Below the pieces are notes generated by a model. It did not search any database. It was not told where the DNA came from and saw only the letters and a program-made list of their open reading frames with translations. Positions 41,193-50,861 of a stretch of DNA of 64,000 nucleotides are shown piece by piece. The position numbers were made by a program, and so were the translations under genes. How positions within the stretch are numbered: position 1 is the first letter of the stretch; the number at the start of each line of letters is the position of its first letter. The DNA lies in contig NZ_JAJDFX010000002.1 of assembly GCF_024704385.1 (NCBI RefSeq), forward strand, positions 372,001-436,000. The letters are read 5' to 3'. This stretch comes from Cellulomonas sp. P24 (GTDB taxonomy: Bacteria; Actinomycetota; Actinomycetes; Actinomycetales; Cellulomonadaceae).

Positions 41193-41648
41193 TCAGCGCC
41201 GTTCCTCGCGCTGCTTGCAGACGACGCACAGCGTGGCCCGCGGGAACGCGAGCACGCGATCCTTGCCGATCGGTTCGCCACAGGACTCGCACGTCGCGAA
41301 GCTCCCGTCGCTCACGCGTTCGAGTGCGCGCGTGGTCTGCGTGAGCAGGTTGCGCGTGTTGTTGACGAGCGTCAGCTCCTGCTCGCGCTCCAGCGCGCTC
41401 GAGCCGGAGTCCGCCTGGTCGTCCCCGGCGCCGTCCCCCGAGTTGCGGAGCAGGTCGGACAGCTCGGTGTCCGCGGCCGACAGCTCAGCGGTCAGCCGGT
41501 CGACCTCGCTGATCAGCTCGCTCCGCAGAGCGCGCACGTCTTCGACGGTCCACGGCTCCTCACCAGGGCGGACCGCGAGGTCCTCGATGACCGGAAGCCC
41601 GTCATCGCCCACGATCCGAGCCGTCGTCATCGCGTCATCGGCGACCAT
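41193..41648 (-). CDS. TraR/DksA-family zinc-finger protein
   Basis: A 151-aa protein with a helical, acidic N-terminal region (VDRLTAELSAADTELSDLL) and a C-terminal C4 zinc finger, CESCGEPIGKDRVLAFPRA then CVVCKQ. DksA proteins bind RNA polymerase through the secondary channel; whether this one does is inferred. The acidic coiled-coil tip DxxDxA is not clear. ATG at 41648 has GAGAGGG 6 nt upstream; ATG 41630 is possible. It is separated from divIVA by a strong hairpin terminator. Confidence 0.85.
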   Translation of the reverse strand: MVADDAMTTARIVGDDGLPVIEDLAVRPGEEPWTVEDVRALRSELISEVDRLTAELSAADTELSDLLRNSGDGAGDDQADSGSSALEREQELTLVNNTRNLLTQTTRALERVSDGSFATCESCGEPIGKDRVLAFPRATLCVVCKQREERR

Positions 41649-41772
41649 CAGTGCCCTCTCTCCACGGAAGTCAGGAGAGAGTATGCGCCAGCGCCGATGC
41701 GCACAACACGACGCGCACGTCCGATCTCCTCCGGCGTCTCCCAGGACCGGACAAACACCCCGTCCCGGGGTA

Positions 41773-41818
41773 CGACGAACGCCGCCCTCCCGTGCTGACC
41801 GGAGGACGGCGTTCGTCG
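41773..41818 (-). terminator. 18-bp stem terminator after divIVA
   Basis: The left arm 41773-41790 and right arm 41801-41818 pair over 18 bp with one G-T mismatch around a 10-nt loop. The inner part reads CGACGAACGCCG/CGGCGTTCGTCG. It has no U-tract on the minus strand, as usual for high-GC actinobacterial hairpins. It ends the dcw/divIVA transcript. Confidence 0.75.
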
Positions 41819-41873
41819 GTGCCGCTGGACACGTACCCGAAGGTCCGTGCAGCGGCCATGGTTCGTGCAGAGG

Positions 41874-42557
41874 TCAGAGAGACTGCCCCTCGCCCTGCGG
41901 CTGACCGCCGGGGGTGGTGCGACCCTGGAGCGCGCTGCCCCGGTTGTCCAGGTCCCCGAGAAGGTTCTCCAGGTAGCTCTTCAGGCGCGTGCGGTAGTCG
42001 CGCTCGAAGACGCGGAGCTCGTCGATCTTGCGCTCGAGGAGCGACCGCTCCTGCTCCAGCTGGCCGAGGGTACGGCTCGACGTCTCCTCCGCCTCACGCA
42101 CGATCCGGGTGCCCTGGGACTTCGCCTCGGCGATGAGTCGCTCGCCCTCCTCCTGGCCGCTGCGCACGTAGTCGTCGTGGAGCTTCTGGGCCAGCGCAAG
42201 CATCCCGGTCGCGGACTCGGGCTCGCTCTGCCGCACCGGGGCCGACACGACGGGTGCCGGTGCGACCGGGGCCGCGACGACGGGGGCAGGAGCGGGAGTC
42301 GGCTCAGGTGTCGGCTCAGGTGCCGGTGCCGCGACCACCGGAGCACCCTGAGCTGCTCCGGTGCGGCTCAGCTCGGCGATGCGCCGCTCGGCCGCCGCCA
42401 GCTTCGTCTTGAGGTCGTCGTTCTCTCCCTGGAGCTCACGGAGAGTGCCGACGACGAGGTCGAGGAAGTCGTCGACCTCGTCCTGGTCGTACCCCTCGCG
42501 GAACTTGGTCGCCTGGAACTTCTTGTTCAGGACGTCATCTGCTGTCAGCAGCGCCAT
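41874..42557 (-). CDS. divIVA: DivIVA/Wag31-like polar growth protein
   Basis: Cytoplasmic coiled-coil scaffold that marks cell poles and recruits peptidoglycan synthesis. The 227-aa protein begins ALLTADDVLNKKF (membrane-binding N-domain, with KFREGYDQDEVDDFLD), continues with a coiled coil, a Pro/Ala/Val linker (about residues 75-110) and a second long coiled coil ending before GQPQGEGQSL. ATG at 42557 has GAGGTGA upstream. It is the last gene after yggT, as in other actinobacteria. Confidence 0.93.
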   Translation of the reverse strand: MALLTADDVLNKKFQATKFREGYDQDEVDDFLDLVVGTLRELQGENDDLKTKLAAAERRIAELSRTGAAQGAPVVAAPAPEPTPEPTPAPAPVVAAPVAPAPVVSAPVRQSEPESATGMLALAQKLHDDYVRSGQEEGERLIAEAKSQGTRIVREAEETSSRTLGQLEQERSLLERKIDELRVFERDYRTRLKSYLENLLGDLDNRGSALQGRTTPGGQPQGEGQSL

Positions 42558-42706
42558 CGGTGTCACCTCTGTCGATCGAGCTCGGTCGGGCCGGGGCAGT
42601 CCACCGACCGCCGCCGTTCACGTTAGCGGACATTGACCCTCATGCGCGTGACCACCACGTGACCACGCCGCGGGACCTGCGGAAAGGCGTCTCGCAGTCC
42701 AGCCGC

Positions 42707-42997
42707 TCAGCTCCCGAGGATGCTCAGCACGAGCAGCAGGAACCAGCACAGGAGCAGCAGGACGGTGAATGCCAGGTCGAGGCGCATGTTGCCGAGCGTG
42801 AGCGGCGGCAGGAGTCGACGCAGGGCACGCAGCGGCGGGTCCGTGACCGTGTACACGGTCTCGGTCAGGACGAGGACCGCGCCCCGCGGTCGCCAGTCCC
42901 GGGCGAAGAACTGCACCCAGTCGACCACCATCCGTGCGAGCAGGGCGACGATGAACAGCGTGACGACGAGCGACAACGCACCCGCGACGAGCCTCAC
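42707..42997 (-). CDS. YggT-family membrane protein
   Basis: A 96-aa membrane protein with two hydrophobic hairpins: VAGALSLVVTLFIVALLARM at the N-terminus and LAFTVLLLLCWFLLLVLSIL at the C-terminus, with the YTVTDPPLRALRRLLPP loop typical of the family. GTG at 42997. It lies between sepF and divIVA. The function is not settled; position suggests a division or cell-envelope role. Confidence 0.88.
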   Translation of the reverse strand: MRLVAGALSLVVTLFIVALLARMVVDWVQFFARDWRPRGAVLVLTETVYTVTDPPLRALRRLLPPLTLGNMRLDLAFTVLLLLCWFLLLVLSILGS

Positions 42998-43000
42998 CTG

Positions 43001-43480
43001 TCAGCTCTGGTTGTAGAACGCGGCGCGGGACTCGGCGTTCGCCGGACGGTCGTCACCCGTGACCTCGACGTGCACCGGGGAGAGCAGGAACACCCTGTTC
43101 GTCACCCGCTCGATCGCCCCGTGCAGGCCGAAGATCAGGCCCGCAGAGAAGTCCACGAGACGCTTCGCGTCGGCGTCGTCCATGTCGGAGAGGTTCATGA
43201 TGACCGGCGTGCCCTCGCGGAACGCCTCCCCGATCTTGCGCGCGTCGTTGTACGAGCGCGGGTGGATCGTGGTGATGCGGCGAAGATCACCGGCGGCCGG
43301 GGCAGGCGCTGCCGCCCGAACGCCGACCGCACGGCTGATCGGTGTGACCTGAGCGTCGAAGTCGTGCGACATGGAGTCCTCGATGTCCTCGTACTCGTCG
43401 ACGTAGTCCTCGTCCAGCTGCTCGCCGTGGTCGTCGGCAAGGCCGAGGTACAGCATCGTCTTGCGCAGCGCTCCGGCCAT
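43001..43480 (-). CDS. sepF: cell division protein SepF
   Basis: FtsZ membrane anchor and ring aligner in bacteria without FtsA. The 159-aa product starts [13 protein letters not shown] (amphipathic anchor), has an acidic linker, then the FtsZ-binding fold with [37 protein letters not shown] and [19 protein letters not shown] at 43480 has GAGAGG upstream. Missing ftsA makes it important. Confidence 0.94.
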   Translation of the reverse strand: MAGALRKTMLYLGLADDHGEQLDEDYVDEYEDIEDSMSHDFDAQVTPISRAVGVRAAAPAPAAGDLRRITTIHPRSYNDARKIGEAFREGTPVIMNLSDMDDADAKRLVDFSAGLIFGLHGAIERVTNRVFLLSPVHVEVTGDDRPANAESRAAFYNQS

Positions 43481-43572
43481 TGCCCTCTCCCCATCTGTCC
43501 ATCTGTCCTGCTGCTCGTGCCTCGCTCGTGCGGGGTCCGTCGCGTCAGTCGCCACGCTAGCAACGGACCAGG

Positions 43573-44298
43573 TCACGACCGCGGCGACACGCCCGTCAGA
43601 CGGATGACACCTGCGAAGCGCCCGGTCGGTTCCCCGCGGCGCGTGGACAGCCGGTGCGAGAAGAACTGTGCGTCGCTCATGGTGCACCGCTCGACCCGTT
43701 GCACGTCACGGACCCCGCAGGCGTCGAGGACGGCCGCGACGCCGGCGGGCAGGTCGAGGGACGGGGTCCCCCACGACGTCTCGGCGTGCGCCGCCGGCAC
43801 AGTGCTCGCGACGTCGTCGCGCATGTCCGCCGGTACCTCGTAGCACGCCCCGCACACGCACGGGCCGATCGCCGCCCGCAGACGACCCGGGTCCGCCCCG
43901 AGGTCCCGCATCGCAGCGACGGCGTTCTGGACGACCCCCGAGACGAGCCCACGACGGCCCGCATGGAGCGCGGACACGACCCGCGCGACGGGGTCGGCGA
44001 GCAGAACCGGGACGCAGTCCGCGACGAGCACGCCCACCGCGACCTCCGCCGAACCCGTCACGAGGGCATCGGCCCGCGCGACGGGTCGCAGCGGGTCGCC
44101 CGGCGGACCCGTGACCACGTGCGCCTCGGCTCCGTGCACCTGGTCCGCCCAGGCGATCGGCGCGCCGATCCTGCTCTCGAGAAGCTGCCGGTTCCGTGCG
44201 ACCGCGGCCGTGTCGTCACCGACGTGGGTCGCAAGGTCGAGACCGGCCCACGGCCCGGTGCTGACGCCGCCGCCGCGTGTCGTGAAAGCACCGGTCAC
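43573..44298 (-). CDS. pgeF: purine nucleoside phosphorylase/peptidoglycan editing factor (YfiH/PgeF family)
   Basis: The multicopper polyphenol oxidoreductase-fold family; members act on purine nucleosides or edit cell-wall precursors. The 241-aa product has metal ligands in [19 protein letters not shown], and [14 protein letters not shown] 44298 is the only standard start, but the 16 codons upstream (VELLEVDLGPG) look like the missing N-terminus. A CTG at 44346 is the first non-stop candidate. It lies between ftsZ and sepF as usual. Confidence 0.87.
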   Translation of the reverse strand: MTGAFTTRGGGVSTGPWAGLDLATHVGDDTAAVARNRQLLESRIGAPIAWADQVHGAEAHVVTGPPGDPLRPVARADALVTGSAEVAVGVLVADCVPVLLADPVARVVSALHAGRRGLVSGVVQNAVAAMRDLGADPGRLRAAIGPCVCGACYEVPADMRDDVASTVPAAHAETSWGTPSLDLPAGVAAVLDACGVRDVQRVERCTMSDAQFFSHRLSTRRGEPTGRFAGVIRLTGVSPRS

Positions 44299-44367
44299 GC
44301 CGGGGCCGAGATCGACCTCGAGGAGCTCGACGGACGTGACCGTCAGGTCGCGTTCCGCGGTGATCGC

Positions 44368-45608
44368 CTACTTCAGGAAGTCGGGGACGTCGAGGTCGTC
44401 GCGGCCCCGACGACTCGGCTCCTCCTCGAAGGTGCGTGGCATCTCGAGCTGACCGGTGGCGGTGACCGCCTCCGGGTCAGGCGAGAGGAACGCGGGGATC
44501 TCCTCGCCCGGGACCTGTGCCGGCACGTACGGGGCCTCGGTGTCGGGAGCCACCGGGACGACGGCCGGTATCGCGTGCGACGCCGAGGAGCCGGGCCGGG
44601 GGTGGGGAGCGCCCCGCCCGTGACCTGACCGAGGGCGCGCGCGTCCCGACGCACGGTGGGCGAGCCGCTGTCGAAGCCGGCGGCGATCACCGTGACCCGG
44701 ACCTCGTCGCCCAGGGCGTCGTCGATCACGGCGCCGAAGATGATGTTGGCCTCGGCGTGCGCAGCCTCCTGGACGAGCCGGGCTGCTTCGTTGATCTCGA
44801 AGAGACCGAGGTCCGAGCCGCCCTGGATCGACAGCAGCACACCGTGCGCGCCGTCGATGCTCGCCTCGAGGAGCGGCGACGAGATCGCGAGCTCGGCTGC
44901 CTGGACCGCGCGGTCCTCGCCGCGGGCGGACCCGATCCCCATCAGCGCACTCCCGGCGCCCTGCATGACCGACTTGACGTCGGCGAAGTCGAGGTTGATC
45001 AGACCAGGGGTCGTGATCAGGTCGGTGATGCCCTGCACACCGGAGAGCAGCACCTGGTCGGCCGAACGGAACGCGTCGAGCACCGACACCGACCGATCGC
45101 TGATCGAGAGCAGGCGGTCGTTGGGGATCACGATGAGCGTGTCGACCTCGGCCCGGAGCCCGTCGATCCCCGAGTCGGCCTGCACCGAGCGACGGCGCCC
45201 CTCGAACGTGAACGGACGGGTGACGACACCGATCGTCAGGGCCCCGAGCGAGCGAGCGATCCGAGCCACCACCGGCGCGCCACCCGTCCCGGTCCCGCCG
45301 CCCTCGCCTGCGGTCACGAAGACCATGTCCGCGCCGCGGAGCACGTCCTCGATCTCCTCGGCGTGATCCTCGGCCGCCTTCTTCCCGACCTCCGGATCCG
45401 CCCCGGCGCCGAGGCCTCGGGTCAGCTCGCGACCGACGTCGAGCTTGACGTCGGCATCCGACATCAGCAGTGCCTGGGCGTCGGTGTTGATGGCGATGAA
45501 CTCGACACCCTTGAGGCCGACCTCGATCATCCGGTTCACGGCATTGACGCCACCACCACCGATGCCGACGACCTTGATGACCGCCAGGTAGTTCTGGGGA
45601 GCTGCCAC
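44368..45608 (-). CDS. ftsZ: cell division protein FtsZ, apparent 1-nt frameshift before the C-terminal tail
   Basis: Tubulin-like GTPase that forms the division ring. The N-terminal 335 residues are intact: [30 protein letters not shown]-binding GGGTGTGG (103-110) and the T7 loop with NLDFADV. The frame breaks at the G5 run 44598-44602 in the linker. One extra base restores a Pro-rich linker and the conserved tail [11 protein letters not shown], which binds SepF and FtsW. The corrected length is 413 aa. GTG at 45608 follows GAGAGGCACC. A perfect palindrome lies 50 nt upstream. Confidence 0.95.
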
Positions 45609-45657
45609 GATGGGTGCCTCTCGTTCTGCTTGCGTGTCGTGCGGTGCGTCAACCTTC

Positions 45658-45674
45658 ACCCTCAGGCTGAGGGT
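45658..45674. promoter_or_regulatory. perfect 8-bp palindrome upstream of ftsZ
   Basis: ACCCTCAG, G, CTGAGGGT, next to an AT-rich CATAACTATAAC on the minus strand that could be the -10 of an ftsZ promoter. It lies 49 nt before the ftsZ start, so it may be the base of a leader hairpin or an operator. Confidence 0.5.
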
Positions 45675-45771
45675 TATAGTTATGTCAGACTGTGCCACCA
45701 GTGACGCTAGGTGGCCGACGGGCTCCGATCAACGACCGACGGGCGCGTGTCGGTCGCCACGTTGCGCGCAC

Positions 45772-46764
45772 TCACCGTGTGATCGGCAGGGTCGGCGCCG
45801 ACAGGTCGTAGACCTTGGCGTGGGCACTGGTCGGCGCCGCACGCAACGCCTTCAGCACCGCGATCTTGAGCGCCGTCTGATCGGCGCTCCCCCACACCAC
45901 GTGCGCACCGTCCCGCAGATCCATCCCGACGGTGTCCTGGCTCGACGCCTCGACGGACGCCACCTGCGCGCTCAGGTCCGGCGGGAGTGCATCGAGCACC
46001 CCCAGGACCGCCGCGAGCGTGCGCTTCGTGTCGGTCGCCGTCGCAGGGATCGTCACCACCGGGAGCCCGGTCGGCGGGGTGTCGGCCCGGCCGACCTGCA
46101 CGCCGTCCGCGTCCCGCAGCACGTAGCCTCCGGACGGGTCGGGGATCGCCGCGACCGGTTCACGGGAGACGAGCGTGATCGTCAGCCCGTGCGGCCAGTC
46201 GCGCATGACCTTCGCCGACCGCACCCCCGGGACCTCGAGGATCGCGTCCCGGAGCGCAACCGTGTCAAGCCGCGGGAGCGGCGTCCCGGCCCGCGCATCG
46301 ACGACAGCGAGCACGTCCGCGACGGTCACGACGGTCCCGGGGTCCTTGACGACGACCCGATCGGGCTCGAGTGCCAGGACGGGCGACAGCAGCAGCAGCC
46401 ACGACAGCAGACCGGCGACCACCGTGACCGCCACCCCGAGGTAGACGTGCCGACGGGTCACGGCTCGCCGCGCGCTCACCCTCTCCGCGAAGCGCTCCGC
46501 CGACCGGGACGAGACCACCGCCGGCCGCACCGGCAGCCCCGGTGCCCGGCGCCGAGCGGCGTACGTCGTCACGGCGACGGCGGGCGCGGACTCGGGCGTC
46601 GGACGCGCCGGACGCGCCGGAGCCGACGGCTCGGCCACCGGCAACGCTCGCGACGACGTGGCACCCTCGCGCGACGCCGACGACGCACCACGCGCGCCCC
46701 CGCCCGCCGGGCGCCGCGGACGAGCCGGGCGCGATGGCTGACCCGGTCTCGACGGCGGGGTCAC
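45772..46764 (-). CDS. ftsQ: cell division protein FtsQ/DivIB
   Basis: Divisome membrane protein bridging FtsL/FtsI. The 330-aa product has an extended basic, Pro-rich cytoplasmic N-terminus (about 110 residues), one membrane helix (VYLGVAVTVVAGLLSWLLLL), a POTRA domain from ALEPDRVVVKDPGTVV, and the FtsQ beta domain with REPVAAIPDPSGGYVLRDADG. GTG at 46764 overlaps the murC stop. It is the last gene before ftsZ. Confidence 0.92.
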   Translation of the reverse strand: MTPPSRPGQPSRPARPRRPAGGGARGASSASREGATSSRALPVAEPSAPARPARPTPESAPAVAVTTYAARRRAPGLPVRPAVVSSRSAERFAERVSARRAVTRRHVYLGVAVTVVAGLLSWLLLLSPVLALEPDRVVVKDPGTVVTVADVLAVVDARAGTPLPRLDTVALRDAILEVPGVRSAKVMRDWPHGLTITLVSREPVAAIPDPSGGYVLRDADGVQVGRADTPPTGLPVVTIPATATDTKRTLAAVLGVLDALPPDLSAQVASVEASSQDTVGMDLRDGAHVVWGSADQTALKIAVLKALRAAPTSAHAKVYDLSAPTLPITR

Positions 46765-48266
46765 GCCGGACCCCCACCCGGCCGACCGCCGTGCCGGCGC
46801 GCGAGCTCGTCCAGCACCACGGGCCCGAGGTCGGTGACGTCCCCCGCACCGACGGTCAGGACCAGGTCGCCGGAGCGCGCCTCCGCGGCGAGGCGGGACG
46901 CCGCCTCGCCCCGATCGGCCACGTACGCGCCGGGACGAGTCATGGCGTCGACGATCAGCGCGCCCGTGACACCAGGTTCGGGATCCTCCCGCGCACCGTA
47001 GATCCCGGTCACGACGACGACGTCGGCGAGCGCGAGCGCCTCGGCGAACTCCCTCGCGAACACCCGCGTCCGGGAGTAGAGGTGCGGCTGGAAGAGCACC
47101 AGCACGCGCCCGGCACCGGCAACGGTTCGCGCTGCGCGGAGCAGCGCGGCCACCTCGGTCGGGTGGTGCGCGTAGTCGTCGACCACCCGGACCCCGGCCA
47201 CCGTCCCCCGGTCCTCGAAGCGACGTCCGGTCCCGCGGAACGCGGCAGCGCCCGCGGCGGCCTGCACCGGGTCGACCCCGAGCAGCGTCGCCACGATCCA
47301 CGCCGCCGTGGCGTTCGCCACGTTGTGGGCACCGGGAACGGCGAGCTCGAGCGAGACGGGACCCGTCATCCGCAGCGGACCCCGGCCCGAGGTCGCCCGG
47401 ACGACCGCACGGCCGCCGTCCCCGTCCGCGACGTAGTCCGCGATCGTCACATGGGCGTCCGAGCCGGCAGGAGCGTCCGCGGTCCCGTACGTCACCACCT
47501 GCACACCACGAGCGGCCAGGGCGGCGTGCGCCGTCCCGACGAGCCGGCATGCGCCGGCGTCGTCGGAGCACGCGACCAGCCACCCCCCGTCGACGATCCG
47601 TTCGGTGAACTCGACGAACACGGCCTCGAAGGCAGCCAGCGACCCGTAGTGGTCGAGATGGTCCGCCTCGACGTTCGTCACCACCGCGATCGTCGGCGAG
47701 TACGCGAGGAACGACCCGTCGGACTCGTCCGCCTCGGCGACGAACACCCGCCCGCTCCCGTTCCGCGCACCCCGGACCGGGAGCGACACGGCTGCGCCGC
47801 CGACGCCGAGCACCGTGCCGCCGATCGCGTACGAGGGATCGAGCCCCACGTCGGAGAGGATCACCGCCGTCATCGCCGACGTCGTCGTCTTGCCGTGCGC
47901 GCCGGCCACGGCGACAGCCGTACGACCCGCCATGAGCGCCGCGAGCGCCTCCGACCGGTGCACGACGCGTCGGCCGAGCTCACGGGCCCGGACGAGCTCG
48001 GGGTTCGAGGAGCGCACCGCGGTGGAGACCACCACCACATCCGCGTCGTCGACGTGCGCTGCCTCGTGGCCCACCCACGTCCGCACCCCGGACGCACGGA
48101 CCGCGGCGAGCGTCGCCGAGTCGCGCGCGTCGGATCCGCTGACCGTCAAGCCACGTGCGGCGAGAAGAGCAGCGATCGCCGACATCCCCGCGCCACCGAC
48201 ACCGATCAGGTGGACGCGGCCCCAGTCCTCCACCCGGCTCGCACCGCTCGGGTCGATCGCCGTCAT
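46761..48266 (-). CDS. murC: UDP-N-acetylmuramate-L-alanine ligase
   Basis: First of the Mur ligases in the pathway; adds L-Ala to UDP-MurNAc. The 501-aa product has the UDP-binding Rossmann HLIGVGGAGMSAIA, the ATP loop AVAGAHGKTTTSAM, and DYAHHPTEV in domain 3. ATG at 48266 overlaps the murG stop. Confidence 0.96.
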   Translation of the reverse strand: MTAIDPSGASRVEDWGRVHLIGVGGAGMSAIAALLAARGLTVSGSDARDSATLAAVRASGVRTWVGHEAAHVDDADVVVVSTAVRSSNPELVRARELGRRVVHRSEALAALMAGRTAVAVAGAHGKTTTSAMTAVILSDVGLDPSYAIGGTVLGVGGAAVSLPVRGARNGSGRVFVAEADESDGSFLAYSPTIAVVTNVEADHLDHYGSLAAFEAVFVEFTERIVDGGWLVACSDDAGACRLVGTAHAALAARGVQVVTYGTADAPAGSDAHVTIADYVADGDGGRAVVRATSGRGPLRMTGPVSLELAVPGAHNVANATAAWIVATLLGVDPVQAAAGAAAFRGTGRRFEDRGTVAGVRVVDDYAHHPTEVAALLRAARTVAGAGRVLVLFQPHLYSRTRVFAREFAEALALADVVVVTGIYGAREDPEPGVTGALIVDAMTRPGAYVADRGEAASRLAAEARSGDLVLTVGAGDVTDLGPVVLDELARRHGGRPGGGPA

Positions 48267-49447
48267 CGGAGCGCCTCCTCGACGATGTCGGCCACCCGGG
48301 CGGCACCGTCGCGCACGCCGACCCGGGCCGCCGCGACCCCCATGTCACGCAGCCGCCCGTCGCCGGCCACCGCGCCCGCGAGCAGGGGCAGCACGTTCTC
48401 GCGCAGCCACTCGATGCCGAGGTCGGCGTCGGCCACCAGGATCCCTCCTCCTGCGTCGACGACCGGCACCGCGTTGAACCGCTGCTCGCCGTTGCCGATC
48501 GGCAGCGGGACGTAGACCGCAGGGAGACCGAGGGCGGCAAGCTCGCTCACGGTGGCGGCACCTGCACGACACACCACGAGATCGGCCAGGGCGTACGCGT
48601 GCTCCATCTCCACGAGGTACTCGCGCACCACGTAGCGGCCGGACTCGAGCGCCTCGCGCCCGACCGCCCCGGCACCGAGATCGGCCAGGACCTCGTCGGC
48701 CTTGCCACGGCCGGTGAGATGAAGCACCTGGGCACCGGCCGCCAGCACGTCCGGCCCGAACGCCGCCATCACCCGGTTGAGCCGCTGCGCGCCCAGCGAA
48801 CCGCCGGTGACCAGCAGGGTCACCCGCGCAGGATCGAGGGCCAGGGCAGCGGCCGCCTCCGCCCGTGCACGCTCACGATCGGCCATCGCCTCGACCACGG
48901 CGACGACGTCGGCCCGGAGCGGCATCCCGACGACCTGCGCGCGGGGCAACGGCGTGCCGGGGAACGTGACGGTGACCGATCGCGCCCAGCGAGCGCCCAG
49001 CCTGTTCGCCAGACCCGGACGCGCGTTCGCCTCGTGGATCACGACCGGCACGCCGCGACGCCGCGCCGCGAGATACGCCGGTGTCGAGACGTAGCCACCG
49101 AAGCCGACCACCACCTGGGCGCCGCTCCGGTCGATCGCGGCACCCGCAGCTCGCACCGCCGCCGCCAGCCGCCCAGGCAGCCGGAACCAGTCGAGGGTCG
49201 GACGTCGCGGCATCGGGACCCTCGGGACCAGTGCGAGCGGGAACCCGCGAGCCGGGACCAGTGTCGACTCGAGCCCCCGCTCGGTCCCGAGAACGGTCAG
49301 GACCATCTCCGGGTCCCGGCGACGCAGCTCGTCCGCGACGGCCAGGAGCGGGTTGACGTGGCCGGCGGTGCCACCGCCGGCCAGGAGCACCGACCGGGCG
49401 GTCCGACCGTCTGGCGTGGAACCCGGCGCAGCGGACGCCCCGGTCAT
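48263..49447 (-). CDS. murG: undecaprenyldiphospho-muramoylpentapeptide N-acetylglucosaminyltransferase
   Basis: Membrane-associated GT-B enzyme converting lipid I to lipid II. The 394-aa product has LLAGGGTAGHVNPLLA at the N-terminus, VVGFGGYVSTPAYLAA, VTGGSLGAQRLN and CRAGAATVSELAALGLPAV. ATG at 49447 gives the family start; a longer frame is inside ftsW. Confidence 0.95.
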   Translation of the reverse strand: MTGASAAPGSTPDGRTARSVLLAGGGTAGHVNPLLAVADELRRRDPEMVLTVLGTERGLESTLVPARGFPLALVPRVPMPRRPTLDWFRLPGRLAAAVRAAGAAIDRSGAQVVVGFGGYVSTPAYLAARRRGVPVVIHEANARPGLANRLGARWARSVTVTFPGTPLPRAQVVGMPLRADVVAVVEAMADRERARAEAAAALALDPARVTLLVTGGSLGAQRLNRVMAAFGPDVLAAGAQVLHLTGRGKADEVLADLGAGAVGREALESGRYVVREYLVEMEHAYALADLVVCRAGAATVSELAALGLPAVYVPLPIGNGEQRFNAVPVVDAGGGILVADADLGIEWLRENVLPLLAGAVAGDGRLRDMGVAAARVGVRDGAARVADIVEEALR

Positions 49448-49484
49448 CGGGTCGGCCCGTCGAGACTCGCGTCGCTCGGCGCGT

Positions 49485-50860
49485 TCATCGGCGACCGGTC
49501 CGCACGCTCGCGCGCCGGGCTGCGCTGAGCACTCCGAGAGAGCGCCGCACGACCCCCGAGCGCGCCGCGAGCGCCTCCCCCGCGCCCGGCTCGTCACGCG
49601 CGAAGGCGATCACGACCCCGAGGGCGGCCATCGTCGTGATCAGCGCCGAACCACCCGAGGACACCAGCGGGAGCGGGAGGCCGATCACCGGGGCCAGGCC
49701 GATGACGACGGCGATGTTCAGCAACGCCTGTCCGATCACCCAGCTCATGATGGCGCCCGTCGTGATCTTGACGAACGGGTCGGGGTGCCGACGGATGATC
49801 CGGGCCATCGCCAGTCCGAGCAGCGCGAACAGCAGCAGGACCAGGAGCGTGCCGATCAGGCCGAGCTCCTCACCGAGGATCGCGAAGATGAAGTCGTTGT
49901 GGCGTTCGGGTAGGTAGCCCCACTTCTCACGGCTTCCCCCAAGCCGAGTCCCCCGATCCCGCCGGTCGCAAGCCCCCAGATCCCGTGCTTCGTCTGGTAG
50001 CACGCGCCCTGGTCGTCGCAGCTGCTGCTCAACCAGGACGAGATGCGCGAGGTCCGGTTCGCGCTGAACACCGTCAGGGCGCCCACCACGACGACCGCGA
50101 GACCGCCGGCGACGGCGAACATCCGCAACGGGACCCCCGCGACGAACATCGCACCGGCGACGAGCAGGAAGAGGATCAGGGCTGTCCCGAGGTCGTGACC
50201 GATCAGCACGAGCCCGATCATGAGCCCGGAGACCGGCACCACCGGCACGAGCGCATGCTTCCACTCGTGCAGGAGCGGTCGTTTCCGGGCGAGCACCGCA
50301 CCGAGCCAGACCGCCAGGGCCAGCTTCACGAGCTCCGACGGCTGCGCCGTGAAGCTGCCGATGTGGATCCAGTTCTCGTTGCCGAGCACGGAGAGACCGA
50401 TCCCGGGGATGAAGACGGCGAGCTGGAGCGCCGCCGACCCGCCCAGGGCCACCCACGCGATCCCCTCGAAGAACTTGATCGGCAGCCGCGACGCGACGAG
50501 GAGCAGCGGGAGCCCGATCAGCGCGAACTGCGCCTGGACCAAGAAGTCTGCGTACGGGGACTTGTCCGCCGAGATCGCGTCGACGCTCGAGCTCGAGAGG
50601 ACCATCACCAGACCGATGACCAGGAGCAGCGTCGTCGCGCCCGTGATCACGTAGTAGCTCGTCACGGCGCTGTTCCACTGTCCGAGCAGACGCCCCCGTT
50701 CGCGCGGCACCGGGGCGTCGAGCGTCACCGTCGGCGGGGTCGCGGCGCGCGCGCCCCGACCGGCACGCGGCGTCGGCAGTGCACGGCCCGTGGCGACCGT
50801 GGACGTCCCGGTCGGCGGCGTCCCGGTCGCGCGAGCCCCCTGGGCCGTCGGGCGCGACAC
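49485..50860 (-). CDS. ftsW: lipid II polymerase FtsW, apparent 1-nt frameshift
   Basis: SEDS-family peptidoglycan glycosyltransferase at the septum. About ten membrane helices; NENWIHIGSFTAQPSELVKLAL carries the catalytic-loop region (given as the SEDS signature), and GHDLGTALI and LPLPLVSSGGSALI are further SEDS motifs. The frame breaks at the C5 run 49936-49940 near residue 306. One extra base gives GLGLGGSREKWGYLPERHND, the conserved loop, and a 458-aa protein. GTG at 50860, one nt after murD. Confidence 0.94.
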
Positions 50861-50861
50861 G

